This document shows, in pieces, positions 29,253 to 37,490 of a DNA stretch of 64,000 nucleotides. The stretch is taken from NCBI GenBank assembly GCA_009692155.1, contig SHZW01000006.1:36320-100319 (forward strand). Direction: 5' to 3'. Below the pieces are notes generated by a model that worked only from the letters and a program-made list of their open reading frames with translations, made no database searches and had not been told where the DNA came from. This DNA comes from Nitrospiraceae bacterium. GTDB taxonomy: Bacteria > Nitrospirota > Nitrospiria > Nitrospirales > Nitrospiraceae. Made by a program: the position numbers and the translations under genes. The number at the start of each line of letters is the position of its first letter. The first letter of the stretch is position 1.

Positions 29253-31433
29253 ATGAAAACAACTCGGGTCTGCTTTCTCTGGCACATGCATCAGCCGTAT
29301 TACACGGATCCTGTCGCTGGGTTCGCGAGCATGCCGTGGGTGCGGCTGCACGCCACCAAGGCCTACTACGACATGGCCTGGCTGATGGAACGCTTTCCCT
29401 CCATCAAGGCCACGTTCAATTTCACGCCGTCGCTGCTGATCCAGCTTCAGGAATTGTCGTCGGGCACGGTGGGGGATCTCTTCCTGCACTATGCGCAGCG
29501 CCCGGCCGCCGACCTCGCGCCGTCTGAACAGGCATTCATTGTCCGCCATTTCTTTGCCGCCAACTGGGGCACGATGGTCCGGCCGTTCCCCCGGTATCAC
29601 GAACTGCTGGTGAAGCGTGGACTCGACGTAAAACACCAGCCGCTCGACCGCCTGGCGGCGCAGTTCACCACGCAGGAACTGCTCGACCTTCAGATATGGC
29701 ACAACCTGGCCTGGTTCGGCTTCGGCATGACGGCGCAATATCCACGGCTGAATGAATTGCGCGCGAAGGGCCGCGGCTTCACGGAAGACGAAAAACAGGA
29801 AGTCCTGGCACTCCAGCGACAGGCGGTCGGCGAGATCATCCCCCTCTATCGGCGGCTCTCGGAGTCCGGCCAGATCGAACTGACGACCAGCCCCTTCTAC
29901 CATCCCATCCTCCCGCTGCTCATCGACACGGAATCAGCCCGGCGGTCGCGTCCCGACGCGCATCTGCCGTCACGCTTCCAGGCACCCGCGGACGCCGAGG
30001 CTCAAATACGAAAAGCCGTGGCCCTGCACCGTGACCTGTTCGGCGCGGCGCCGAACGGCTTATGGCCGTCGGAAGGATCGGTCTGCCCCGAATTGATCCC
30101 GATGCTGCATCAGGCCGGCCTGAAGTGGACCGCCACGGACGAAGGCGTGCTGGCCCGTTCGCTCGGCGGGTGGGACCGCCATGCCGCCCTGTATCAACCC
30201 TATACGGTCGGACCATCGGGACAGGACATCCGGATCGTTTTCCGTGACCGTGAACTCTCCGACGCGTTCGGCTTCGTGTATTCGAAACTCGCGCCGGAGT
30301 CGGCCGTGGAAGACGTCATGCAGCGGCTACGCAGCATCGCTGCGCACGCGCCCGGCGAGCAGGCGATGATTCCCATCATCCTTGACGGAGAAAACCCCTG
30401 GGAACACTACTACGACGGAGGCGAACGGTTTCTCTCGGGCCTCTATGCAGGGCTTGCCGGCGCCTCGCCATCTGGGAACGACGGCATATCCCTCTCCACC
30501 AGCACAATCAGCAACGCCCTGGAAGCCCATGCCAACCCGCAACGGCTGGACCATCTCCACAGCGGATCGTGGATCAACCAGGACTTCAAAATCTGGATCG
30601 GCCACCCGGAAGACAACCGGGCATGGGACCTGCTGAAACTCACGCGGGATCGCCTGGCCGGCGTCACGGACCAGCTCGCGCCGGAGCAGGCGCGCGGCGC
30701 CTGGGAGGAACTCTACGCGGCCGAGGGTAGCGATTGGTGCTGGTGGTACGGAGACGATTTTGAGACGGACTACAAGCCGGAATTCGACCGCCTCTTTCGC
30801 TCGCATCTCCGGAACGTGTACACCCGCGCGGGCCTGCCGGCTCCGGAGGCGCTCAACGAGCCGCTCATCGGCGCGCGCGAAGTGCGCCCGTTCCAGCTGC
30901 CTGTCACGCTGCTCGCCCCGACGCTCGACGGAACCGTCACGGACTTTTTCGAATGGCAGGGTGCCGGCACGATCGATCCCGCGCCGCCGCTGGGCGCCAT
31001 GTGGAAATCGCAGAAGTTCTTCGCCGCCATCTGGTTCGGTTTCAGCGTGGACGCACTGTTCCTGCGGCTGGACCCCGGCCATGATCTTCTCGCCGGCGAC
31101 GCCCAGATGACCGTGGAATGTCAGGTCACCGCGGCGCCGGGCACGTACAAACTGGCCTTCCCGGTCGCGCCGCCTCCGGAAACCTTCACCCTGTACGGAG
31201 CATCGAATGGAGACGCCTGGACCGAGGTCGGCCGCTACGGCACGATCTGCCGCCGAAAAATCCTGGAACTGGCCGTGCCGTTCAAAGATCTCAGCCTGCA
31301 GGCAGGCCAGGAATTTAAACTGAGCGTGGTCGTGCTACAGAACGGCGTGGAAGTGGACCGGTATCCACGCCAGCAACCCGTCAGCCTGATCGTGCCGGAC
31401 AATAATTACGAGGCCGCGACATGGCGGGTATAG
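29253..31433 (+). CDS. Glycoside hydrolase family 57 protein
   Basis: A 726-residue cytoplasmic protein (no signal peptide). It opens with VCFLWHMHQPYY, the first conserved GH57 motif, and carries GLWPSEGSVCPELIPML at about residue 268, where the Glu fits the GH57 nucleophile region, and IPIILDGENPWEHYYDGGE at about 374 with the acid/base Asp region. The last 200 residues (from about 520) form a beta-rich domain. GH57 enzymes are amylases, amylopullulanases or branching enzymes acting on alpha-glucans. galT follows 100 bp later, suggesting glycogen or galactose metabolism. Exact specificity is open. Confidence 0.88.
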   Translation: MKTTRVCFLWHMHQPYYTDPVAGFASMPWVRLHATKAYYDMAWLMERFPSIKATFNFTPSLLIQLQELSSGTVGDLFLHYAQRPAADLAPSEQAFIVRHFFAANWGTMVRPFPRYHELLVKRGLDVKHQPLDRLAAQFTTQELLDLQIWHNLAWFGFGMTAQYPRLNELRAKGRGFTEDEKQEVLALQRQAVGEIIPLYRRLSESGQIELTTSPFYHPILPLLIDTESARRSRPDAHLPSRFQAPADAEAQIRKAVALHRDLFGAAPNGLWPSEGSVCPELIPMLHQAGLKWTATDEGVLARSLGGWDRHAALYQPYTVGPSGQDIRIVFRDRELSDAFGFVYSKLAPESAVEDVMQRLRSIAAHAPGEQAMIPIILDGENPWEHYYDGGERFLSGLYAGLAGASPSGNDGISLSTSTISNALEAHANPQRLDHLHSGSWINQDFKIWIGHPEDNRAWDLLKLTRDRLAGVTDQLAPEQARGAWEELYAAEGSDWCWWYGDDFETDYKPEFDRLFRSHLRNVYTRAGLPAPEALNEPLIGAREVRPFQLPVTLLAPTLDGTVTDFFEWQGAGTIDPAPPLGAMWKSQKFFAAIWFGFSVDALFLRLDPGHDLLAGDAQMTVECQVTAAPGTYKLAFPVAPPPETFTLYGASNGDAWTEVGRYGTICRRKILELAVPFKDLSLQAGQEFKLSVVVLQNGVEVDRYPRQQPVSLIVPDNNYEAATWRV

Positions 31434-31437
31434 CAAC

Positions 31438-31517
31438 AAGACACGAGCCGCGAGGTGCGAGCCGCGAGACCACTTTCCCTCTGTCTGTCTCGTGGCCCGC
31501 ACCTCGCGTCTCGCGCC
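31438..31517 (+). repeat. Heptameric repeat hairpin I between GH57 and galT
   Basis: The 5' arm (31438-31470) reads ACACGAG, CCGCGAG, GTGCGAG, CCGCGAG: three variable bases then constant CGAG. The 3' arm (31484-31517) has CTCG-type words at the same 7-nt period (TGTCTCG, TGGCCCG, CACCTCG, CGTCTCG). The variable triplets of the two arms match or differ by C/T changes that keep G:U pairs in RNA. Confidence 0.85.
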
Positions 31518-31532
31518 TGCACCGGAGGTGTC

Positions 31533-32537
31533 ATGCCTGATTTACGCCGCGATCCCATCGTCGGACGATGGGTCATCATCTCAACCGAACGGGCCGGCCG
31601 GCCGCGTGATTTTTATCCGGCCGAGCCGGCGCGCCAGCCGTCCACATCGCTGTGCCCCTTTTGTCCGGGCCAGGAACAGCTTACGCCCAACGAAGTGCTG
31701 GCCTATCGGCCGCAGGGCGGCGCCGCCAATTCACCCGGGTGGACGGTCCGCGTGGTGCCCAACAAGTACCCGGCCTTGCAGGTCGAAGGCGACATGGGAC
31801 GGGAAGGCGTCGGTCTCTATGACCGCATGAACGGCGTCGGCGCGCATGAAGTGATCATCGAAACCCCGGACCATAAAGACATGCTGGCCGATCTGCCGGT
31901 CAAGCGCATCGAAGATATCCTGTGGGCCTACCGCGACCGGATGGTGGATCTGAAGCGGGACATGCGCTTCCGCTACACGCTGGTCTTTAAAAACCACGGC
32001 GCGGCCGCCGGCGCGACGTTGGAGCATACGCATTCCCAGTTGATCGCGCTGCCGGTCATTCCGACCAGCGTCATGGCCGAAATAGATGGCTGCCGGACGC
32101 ACTTCCAGCAGAAGGAGCGATGCATCTATTGCGACATCATCCGCCAGGAGATGAGCGACCAGGAACGGGTCGTGGCGGAAAATCCCGAGTTCATCTGCAT
32201 CACGCCCTTCGCCCCGCGGTTTCCCTTCGAGATGTGGATCCTGCCGAAGCGGCATGCCGCCTACTTCGAAGAAAGCCAGAAGACGCAGTTCGAAATGCTG
32301 GCGCCCATTCTCTCCGAATCGTTGCGGCGCATGAACCGCACGCTGCGGAGCCCGGCCTACAACTTCATCCTGCACACGTCCCCACTCCACGAGAAAACCG
32401 GCGATTACTACCACTGGCACATCGAGCTGATTCCGAAGCTCACTCAGGTGGCAGGCTTTGAATGGGGCACCGGCTTCTACATCAATCCAGTCACGCCGGA
32501 AGAAGCCGCGAAGTTTCTACGCGAGGCGGAACTCTAG
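31533..32537 (+). CDS. galT: Galactose-1-phosphate uridylyltransferase
   Basis: A 334-residue enzyme of the HIT superfamily that exchanges UMP between UDP-glucose and galactose-1-phosphate. Motifs: LRRDPIVGRWVIISTERAGRP at the N-terminus, CPFCPGQE and ERCIYCD (Zn ligands), the active-site region GATLEHTHSQLIALP and the C-terminal YYHWHIELIPKL. The ATG at 31533 follows GGAGGT by 3 nt. The preceding GH57 gene suggests a sugar-storage context, and some relatives act as ADP- rather than UDP-dependent phosphorylases, so the nucleotide specificity is not fixed. Confidence 0.88.
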   Translation: MPDLRRDPIVGRWVIISTERAGRPRDFYPAEPARQPSTSLCPFCPGQEQLTPNEVLAYRPQGGAANSPGWTVRVVPNKYPALQVEGDMGREGVGLYDRMNGVGAHEVIIETPDHKDMLADLPVKRIEDILWAYRDRMVDLKRDMRFRYTLVFKNHGAAAGATLEHTHSQLIALPVIPTSVMAEIDGCRTHFQQKERCIYCDIIRQEMSDQERVVAENPEFICITPFAPRFPFEMWILPKRHAAYFEESQKTQFEMLAPILSESLRRMNRTLRSPAYNFILHTSPLHEKTGDYYHWHIELIPKLTQVAGFEWGTGFYINPVTPEEAAKFLREAEL

Positions 32538-32541
32538 CCGC

Positions 32542-32570
32542 TTGCCCTAGCTTGGTGATCGGCATATCAT
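32542..32570 (+). promoter_or_regulatory. Putative promoter of the ttuB-like gene
   Basis: TTGCCC at 32542-32547, a 17-nt spacer, and TATCAT at 32565-32570, only 6 nt before the ATG at 32577. The same geometry as the promoter at 17237 suggests a leaderless transcript. The -35 match is moderate. Confidence 0.4.
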
Positions 32571-32576
32571 CGAGCC

Positions 32577-32840
32577 ATGAAAGTCCACCTCAGCCATCCC
32601 GACCGCTCAATAGACATCAAAGGCCCGAAGAAGGCTAGGGAGGTCCTGCGCGAGCTCAACCTCGTTCAGGAAGCCCACCTCGTCATCCGTGGCGATGAGC
32701 TGATCACGGAAGACGAGCTTTTGAAGGACGACGACCTCGTTGAGATTCGCCCGGTCATTTCGGGCGGCTCTGCCGACGAGGGGTTCGCGGCGGGAACGAC
32801 TCACCCCTCACTAATACCTCGCACCCACTTTTTGCCATGA
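32577..32840 (+). CDS. ThiS/MoaD-family sulfur carrier protein with C-terminal extension (TtuB-like)
   Basis: An 87-residue ubiquitin-like protein. Residues 1-64 match the small sulfur-carrier fold (LNLVQEAHLVIRGDELITEDELL, then DLVEIRPVISGG). Carriers normally end with this Gly-Gly, whose carboxylate is adenylated and thiocarboxylated. Here 23 residues follow (SADEGFAAGTTHPSLIPRTHFLP), so the protein would need trimming or the extension is a recent stop loss. The stop overlaps the next ATG (ATGA), and the next gene is TtuA-like, so the pair probably makes the 2-thiouridine-type modification of tRNA position 54. Confidence 0.75.
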   Translation: MKVHLSHPDRSIDIKGPKKAREVLRELNLVQEAHLVIRGDELITEDELLKDDDLVEIRPVISGGSADEGFAAGTTHPSLIPRTHFLP

Positions 32841-33769
32841 ATTGCACAAAGTGCAAAACAAAAGCAGTGATCGACCTTCCGCGGCATAACGCGGCGTTCT
32901 GCACTCCCTGCTTCACGACCTACGTGCACGAGCAGGTGGCCTACGCGATCAAGCACCAGCGCATGTTCGGCCCGGACGATCGCATCCTCGTCGCGGTGTC
33001 TGGCGGCAAAGACAGCCTGGCACTGTGGGACATCCTGCTGAAGCGGGGCTACAAGGCCGACGCGCTCTACGTGGACCTCGGCATTCCCGGCTACTCGGCG
33101 AAATCACGCGCGAAGGTCGAACGATTCGCTGACACCGTGGCCCGGCCGCACGGAGTCACGTTGCAGATCCATACGGTGCAGGAAGAAGAGGGCGCGGGCA
33201 TCAAGGAACTGTCCGACCTCGTCCACCGCCCGACCTGCGCCACCTGCGGCACGATCAAACGCTACCAATTCAACAAGGCCGCCGTAGAGCAGGAGTACGA
33301 TGTCATGGCCACCGGGCACAATCTGGACGACGAAGCGTCCCGGCTGCTCGGCAACGTGCTCCACTGGCAGGACGAGTACCTCGACAAACAGAGTCCCATA
33401 CTCCCCGCCTCGGTCGAGGGCTTCGCGAAAAAAGTGAAGCCGCTCTACCGGCTGAGCGAGCGCGAACTGGCGGCCTACGCAGTGCTCAATAAGATCGATT
33501 ACATCGTGGAAGAATGCCCGATGGCCAAGGGCTCGAAAATGCTCCTCTACAAGGAAGTCCTGAACCGCCTCGAAACGGAATCGCCGGGCACCAAGCACCG
33601 GTTTTATTGGGGCTTTCTCGAGAAACAGGCAAAAGCCCAGCCGGCCGCGACCTCCATGGCCGAAAAAGACCAGGCCATGCTGCATCCTTGCAAGACGTGT
33701 GGCCAGCCCACCACCAGCGAGATCTGTTCCTACTGCAAGATGATGTCACGCGCAAAAGTGAGCAAGTAG
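32837..33769 (+). CDS. ttuA: TtuA/TtcA-family tRNA 2-thiolation enzyme
   Basis: A 310-residue PP-loop ATPase. It starts with a zinc ribbon (CTKCKTKAVIDLP, CTPC), has the ATP pyrophosphatase motif VAVSGGKDSLALW, the Fe-S/catalytic Cys pair in TCATCGTIKR, the ATGHNLDDEA motif and a second zinc ribbon at the C-terminus (CKTCGQPTTSEICSYC). Flanking zinc fingers and an adjacent ubiquitin-like carrier distinguish TtuA (2-thio of T54/m5U54) from TtcA (C32). The modification is known best from thermophiles. The stop TAG (33767-33769) falls in a heptameric repeat. Confidence 0.85.
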   Translation: MNCTKCKTKAVIDLPRHNAAFCTPCFTTYVHEQVAYAIKHQRMFGPDDRILVAVSGGKDSLALWDILLKRGYKADALYVDLGIPGYSAKSRAKVERFADTVARPHGVTLQIHTVQEEEGAGIKELSDLVHRPTCATCGTIKRYQFNKAAVEQEYDVMATGHNLDDEASRLLGNVLHWQDEYLDKQSPILPASVEGFAKKVKPLYRLSERELAAYAVLNKIDYIVEECPMAKGSKMLLYKEVLNRLETESPGTKHRFYWGFLEKQAKAQPAATSMAEKDQAMLHPCKTCGQPTTSEICSYCKMMSRAKVSK

Positions 33770-33824
33770 CGAACAGCTCCGAGCTATTGGCTATTCGCTA
33801 CCCGCTACCTTCTACTCGCTATCC
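33758..33824 (+). repeat. Heptameric repeat hairpin J after ttuA
   Basis: Words on a 7-nt period: GTGAGCA, AGTAGCG, AACAGCT, CCGAGCT (core AGC), then ATTCGCT, ACCCGCT, ACCTTCT, ACTCGCT (core GCT). The two halves are reverse complementary in their fixed bases, giving a compact hairpin at the end of ttuA. It contains the ttuA stop codon. Confidence 0.8.
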
Positions 33825-33888
33825 ACGACTCCTTGAAAAGCCTTCCCGGACACCGTAAGCTGCACACACGTACCAACACGGAGCGACG

Positions 33889-34875
33889 ATGCCGACTTCT
33901 CAACGGGATTATTACGATATTTTGGGCGTGAACCGGTCCGCCACGCCGGACGAGATCAAGAAGGCTTATCGCAAACTGGCCCGGCAGTACCACCCTGACC
34001 TCCACACCGGCAACCGCAAGAGCGAAATGGAAAAGAAGTTCAAGGAGTTGAACGAAGCGAACGAGGTCCTGGGCGATCCGGACATCCGAAAAAAATACGA
34101 CCGCCATGGCCACCGCTGGCAGGAAGCCGAAGCCTACGAGAAGGCCCGCCAGCAGGCCGGCGCCGGTCATGGTTTCGGCGGGGGCCGTCATCCCGGGCCG
34201 GAATTCGACACCGGGCAGGGATTCGACTTCAGCGACGCGTTCGAAAACCTCTTCGGCGGACGCTCGCGGGGCGGCGCAGGATTTCGCGGCGGCGCCGCGC
34301 CGGGGCAGGACCTGGAAACCGACGCCCGATTGTCGCTGCGCGAAGTGCTCACAGGCGTAACGCGACGCGTGGAAGTCACGGAGCCGGGCGGCCCCAACGG
34401 GCGGACCACAGCGCGCACGATCGACATCAAAATCCCGGCCGGCGTCCAGGACGGGACGCGGGTGCGCGTCCCCGGCAAGGGCGGCCCCGGCCGCGGCGGT
34501 GGGAAGCACGGCGATCTCTACCTGCGCGTGCACATCGAGCCGGACCCGGTGTTTCGTCGCGAAGGAGCCGATCTCCACGTGACGTTGCCCGTCTGGCCCT
34601 GGGAATCCGCACTGGGGGCTGACGTATTGGCACCGACGCTGGCGGAGCCGGTGCGCGTGAAGGTGCCGCCCGGCAGCCGCGCCGACGGCAAGCTCCGGCT
34701 GAAGGGCAAGGGCCTGCCGACCGCATCAGGCGGACGCGGCGATCTGTTCTATACGTTGCAGATCGTCATGCCGGCATCCACGTCGGATGAAGACCGTAAA
34801 TTATACGAGCAATTGGGCCGGGCGCCTCATCCAGACCCGCGGGCCGAACTGCTGCGGGCGGTGCGGCACGGATAG
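33889..34875 (+). CDS. DnaJ/CbpA-type co-chaperone
   Basis: A 328-residue protein with an N-terminal J domain (DYYDILGVNRSATPDEIKKAYRKLARQYHPDLH, with HPD), a Gly-rich linker (residues about 85-140) and the DnaJ C-terminal substrate-binding domains (GVTRRVEVTEPGG, KIPAGVQDGTRVRVPGKG, VKVPPGSRADGKLRLKGKGLP). It lacks the Cys-rich zinc domain, so it is CbpA-like (type II). It would stimulate DnaK. The ATG is preceded by CGGAG at 7 nt. Confidence 0.93.
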   Translation: MPTSQRDYYDILGVNRSATPDEIKKAYRKLARQYHPDLHTGNRKSEMEKKFKELNEANEVLGDPDIRKKYDRHGHRWQEAEAYEKARQQAGAGHGFGGGRHPGPEFDTGQGFDFSDAFENLFGGRSRGGAGFRGGAAPGQDLETDARLSLREVLTGVTRRVEVTEPGGPNGRTTARTIDIKIPAGVQDGTRVRVPGKGGPGRGGGKHGDLYLRVHIEPDPVFRREGADLHVTLPVWPWESALGADVLAPTLAEPVRVKVPPGSRADGKLRLKGKGLPTASGGRGDLFYTLQIVMPASTSDEDRKLYEQLGRAPHPDPRAELLRAVRHG

Positions 34876-34925
34876 CAACACAGGCAATGAGCGGACGGTT
34901 CGGGGTTCGAGGTGAAGATAAGACT

Positions 34926-35564
34926 ATGACGTTGACCGAATATGCCCTGTTCTCATTCGGATCGCTGTTTCTGATCGTGGACCCGATCGCCACCGTGCCG
35001 GCTTTCCTCGCTATGACCGCGCGGGATACGGTCGCGCAGCGCGTCCGCATGGCGCAGGTCGCCTGCCTGGCGACCGTCGGCATCCTGGCGGTCTTCGCGT
35101 TCATCGGACAGAGTCTCTTCCGCTCGCTGGGCGTGTCGCTCCCCGCGCTCCAGGCCGCGGGCGGGCTGGTGCTCTTATTGGTCGCGCTGGACATGTTGCG
35201 GGCGCAACGTTCCGCCGTGCAGGAAACCGCCGCTGAGACTGAGGCTGGCGCCAGAAAAGACGACATCGCGATTACGCCGCTGGCCATTCCGATGATGGCC
35301 GGTCCCGGTGCGATCTCGGCGGTCATCCTGCTCGAAGCACAAGCCACCGACTGGACACAGCGGGGCGTGTTGCTCGGCTGCATTGTGGCCATCGGCATCG
35401 TCAGCTATGTTACTCTGGCCCTGGCCGGACGCGGCGCGTCGCACTGGCTGGGCCCCATCGCGGAGAAGATCATCACGCGGTTGATGGGGCTGCTGCTCGC
35501 GGCATTGGCCATCCAGTTCATTTTCAACGCATTAAAATCAGAAAGCGGACTTTTGGGACGCTAG
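34926..35564 (+). CDS. MarC family integral membrane protein
   Basis: A 212-residue protein with six predicted membrane helices. FLIVDPIATVPAFLAMT near the N-terminus and ITPLAIPMMAGPGAISAVILL in the middle are the MarC/UPF0056 hallmarks. MarC was once thought to affect drug resistance; transport function is not established. ATG 34926 was chosen over an upstream in-frame ATG (34887) because it begins the usual MTLTEYALFSF. Confidence 0.9.
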   Translation: MTLTEYALFSFGSLFLIVDPIATVPAFLAMTARDTVAQRVRMAQVACLATVGILAVFAFIGQSLFRSLGVSLPALQAAGGLVLLLVALDMLRAQRSAVQETAAETEAGARKDDIAITPLAIPMMAGPGAISAVILLEAQATDWTQRGVLLGCIVAIGIVSYVTLALAGRGASHWLGPIAEKIITRLMGLLLAALAIQFIFNALKSESGLLGR

Positions 35565-35567
35565 GCA

Positions 35568-35610
35568 GTCCTGAGTTGTGAGTCCTGAGTGCTGAGTTGG
35601 TGAATTCTGA
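35568..35610 (+). repeat. Heptameric repeat K after marC (one arm)
   Basis: 7-nt words GTCCTGA, GTTGTGA, GTCCTGA, GTGCTGA, then GTTGGTGA (8 nt) and ATTCTGA. It is a one-armed G-rich run in the 59-bp gap before the Spy/CpxP gene; no complementary arm is seen. Confidence 0.75.
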
Positions 35611-35623
35611 AAAAGGGGGGCAC

Positions 35624-36205
35624 ATGAAGGGAAGCATGCTGATAGGAATCGTGACGATACTCCTGACGTTCGGCGGGCAGCCGCTGTGGGCGGACGAGCC
35701 GCACGGAGGGCCAAAGGAACAAGGCAAGGGCTACGGCGAGCACGGCGGCGGTGGCATGAAGGGCCACCATGGCGGAGCCGGACATTTCATGCGCCACCTG
35801 CTCATGCACCAGAAGGAGATCGGGCTTTCCGAAGAGCAGGTTGGTAAAATCAAAGCCCTCCAACTCGATCTGGACAAGACACGTATCAGGACCGAGGCCG
35901 AAATCCAGGTTGCGGAGCGCGAGCTGCACGAGCTGGTCCGGGATGATAAATCAGATCTGGCGGCCATCGAAGCAAAGCTCAGGCAGAGTGCAGAATTGGA
36001 AGTCGGCCTCCGCCTCACTGCCGTCAAAACCAGACGCGCTGCCATGGCGCTGCTGACCCCTGAGCAGCGTGAAAAAGAAAAGGCCGAGCATGAAAAAATG
36101 ATGAAGAAGCGGGGCGAACACCAGATGGGCGAAAAGAAAGGCATGGAACCAGGGATGGGCCAGGGCATGAAGCCGGGCGCGGAACACATGGGCCCGGCGC
36201 ACTAA
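35624..36205 (+). CDS. Spy/CpxP-family periplasmic protein
   Basis: A 193-residue protein with a signal peptide (MKGSMLIGIVTILLTFGGQPLWA) and then a His/Gly-rich segment (EHGGGGMKGHHGGAGHFMRHLL), the first LTXXQ-like motif (IGLSEEQVGKIKAL), a coiled-coil pair, and LTPEQREKEK. The tail is rich in Met, Gly and Lys. CpxP/Spy-type chaperones bind misfolded or metal-stressed envelope proteins; the His- and Met-rich ends suggest metal binding. ATG 35624 follows an AAGGGGGG ribosome site. The PepSY gene follows by 28 bp. Confidence 0.82.
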   Translation: MKGSMLIGIVTILLTFGGQPLWADEPHGGPKEQGKGYGEHGGGGMKGHHGGAGHFMRHLLMHQKEIGLSEEQVGKIKALQLDLDKTRIRTEAEIQVAERELHELVRDDKSDLAAIEAKLRQSAELEVGLRLTAVKTRRAAMALLTPEQREKEKAEHEKMMKKRGEHQMGEKKGMEPGMGQGMKPGAEHMGPAH

Positions 36206-36233
36206 ACAATCATTCACACAAAGGAGAGTACCC

Positions 36234-36593
36234 ATGAAGAGATTCGGAATCGGCATCACTGTTTTTGCATTGCTCGTCGGGATCAGCCTTCTCGCGACCG
36301 GGCCGGCCTGGAGCGATAAGAAAGGCAAGCACGAGGAGGAAGGCAACGTCGCCGACATGGCAAAAGAAGCCAAGGTCACCGTGGACCAGGCGATCAAGAC
36401 CGCCACGGAGAAGGTCCAAGGGACGGTCGTCGAAGCCGAACTGGAGAAGAAGCACGACAAGACGATCTGGGAAGTGGAAATTGTCGGTGCGGACGGCAAG
36501 GTCTCCGAAGTCCACATTGACGCCGCTACGGGCGCGGTGATCGACGTCGAAGACAAGAAAGATGAGAAAAAACACAATGGAAAGGGCAAGTAA
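36234..36593 (+). CDS. PepSY-domain exported protein
   Basis: A 119-residue protein with a signal peptide (FGIGITVFALLVGISLLATGPAWS) and one PepSY domain: TVDQAIKTATEKVQGTVVEAELEKK, then WEVEIVGADGKVSEVHIDAATGAVI. PepSY domains are small periplasmic folds that often inhibit proteases or bind ligands. It lies just downstream of the Spy/CpxP gene with AAGGAGAG before its ATG, so the two are probably co-expressed. Confidence 0.85.
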   Translation: MKRFGIGITVFALLVGISLLATGPAWSDKKGKHEEEGNVADMAKEAKVTVDQAIKTATEKVQGTVVEAELEKKHDKTIWEVEIVGADGKVSEVHIDAATGAVIDVEDKKDEKKHNGKGK

Positions 36594-36628
36594 GGGAGCG
36601 CTGACCCTTTCCATCTGAGCGAGTGGAC

Positions 36629-36664
36629 GACGCTCCCTGGCGGGATGATCCGCCAGGGAGCGTC
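36629..36664 (+). terminator. Perfect 15-bp inverted repeat, terminator-like
   Basis: GACGCTCCCTGGCGG (36629-36643) and its exact reverse complement (36650-36664) flank a 6-nt GATGAT loop. It follows the PepSY gene by 36 bp and stops 8 bp before the reductase ATG. There is no T-run, so it may be a factor-dependent terminator or mRNA stabiliser rather than a canonical intrinsic terminator. Confidence 0.7.
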
Positions 36665-36672
36665 GCATTCTC

Positions 36673-37407
36673 ATGGCCATACAACTGTTCAAAGCTAGAA
36701 TTGCCGACATCCGCAACCTCACGCACGACGTGCGGGAAATCCGGTTTGCGCTGCGCGAGCCGGACGAGATCGCGTTCAAGGCCGGGCAATTCGTTTCCTT
36801 CGAAGTGACGAACCCAAAGACCGGCCGAATGGTCTCCCGCCCCTATTCGATCCTGTCCCCGCCCAGCCAGCGGGATACCGTGACTCTGCTGCTCAATCTC
36901 GTGCCGGGAGGGCCCGGCTCGACCTATCTGTTCAGCCTGAAAGAAGGCGACGAGGCGCAGTTCAAGGGGCCAGCAGGAAATTTTTATCTTCGAGACGACC
37001 CGTCCAAAGACCTGCTGCTCGTGGCCACCGGCACCGGCATCGTGCCGGTCTGGTCCATGCTGCACGACCAACTCGAACGGGACCATGCCCGTTCGATCAC
37101 ACTCTTCTGGGGCCTGCGCAGCGAGAGAGATCTTTATTACCAGGACGAGCTGGCGGCGCTGGCCAGGAAGTACGCCAACTTCACGGCCATCACGACCCTC
37201 TCCCGTCCCGATCCTGGTTGGACCGGAGCGGCGGGCCGCGTGACCAGGCTGATCGACGAACACGTGAGGTCGGTGGCAAACCTGTCCGTGTATCTATGCG
37301 GCAACAGCGCGATGCTTGCCGACGTGATGGCGCTCATCAGTAAAAAGGGGCTTTGCCCGATCTACCGGGAGAAGTACTACGACGATTCCGGCGCACCGGA
37401 AGATTAG
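36673..37407 (+). CDS. FNR-type FAD/NAD(P) oxidoreductase
   Basis: A 244-residue ferredoxin-reductase-fold protein: FAD-binding GQFVSFEV and SRPYSILSPP, NAD(P)-binding LLLVATGTGIVPVWSML, and a C-terminal YLCGNSAMLADVM with KYYDDS. It has no fused ferredoxin domain. Proteins of this size shuttle electrons between NAD(P)H and a partner protein; the partner is unknown here. The ATG sits directly after the inverted repeat, with no ribosome site visible. Confidence 0.87.
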   Translation: MAIQLFKARIADIRNLTHDVREIRFALREPDEIAFKAGQFVSFEVTNPKTGRMVSRPYSILSPPSQRDTVTLLLNLVPGGPGSTYLFSLKEGDEAQFKGPAGNFYLRDDPSKDLLLVATGTGIVPVWSMLHDQLERDHARSITLFWGLRSERDLYYQDELAALARKYANFTAITTLSRPDPGWTGAAGRVTRLIDEHVRSVANLSVYLCGNSAMLADVMALISKKGLCPIYREKYYDDSGAPED

Positions 37408-37490
37408 CCGTTCCACGCCGGTTGACCGATCTCCCCTATCTGTGAGAAATTGCCTTCCCGACACACAAATAAGGTGGTCAAGGAGACGCG

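Noticed and set aside
29035..29256. 73-residue ORF upstream of GH57 as a real gene
   Set aside because: Its similarity to the start of the GH57 protein shows that it is a decayed duplicate.
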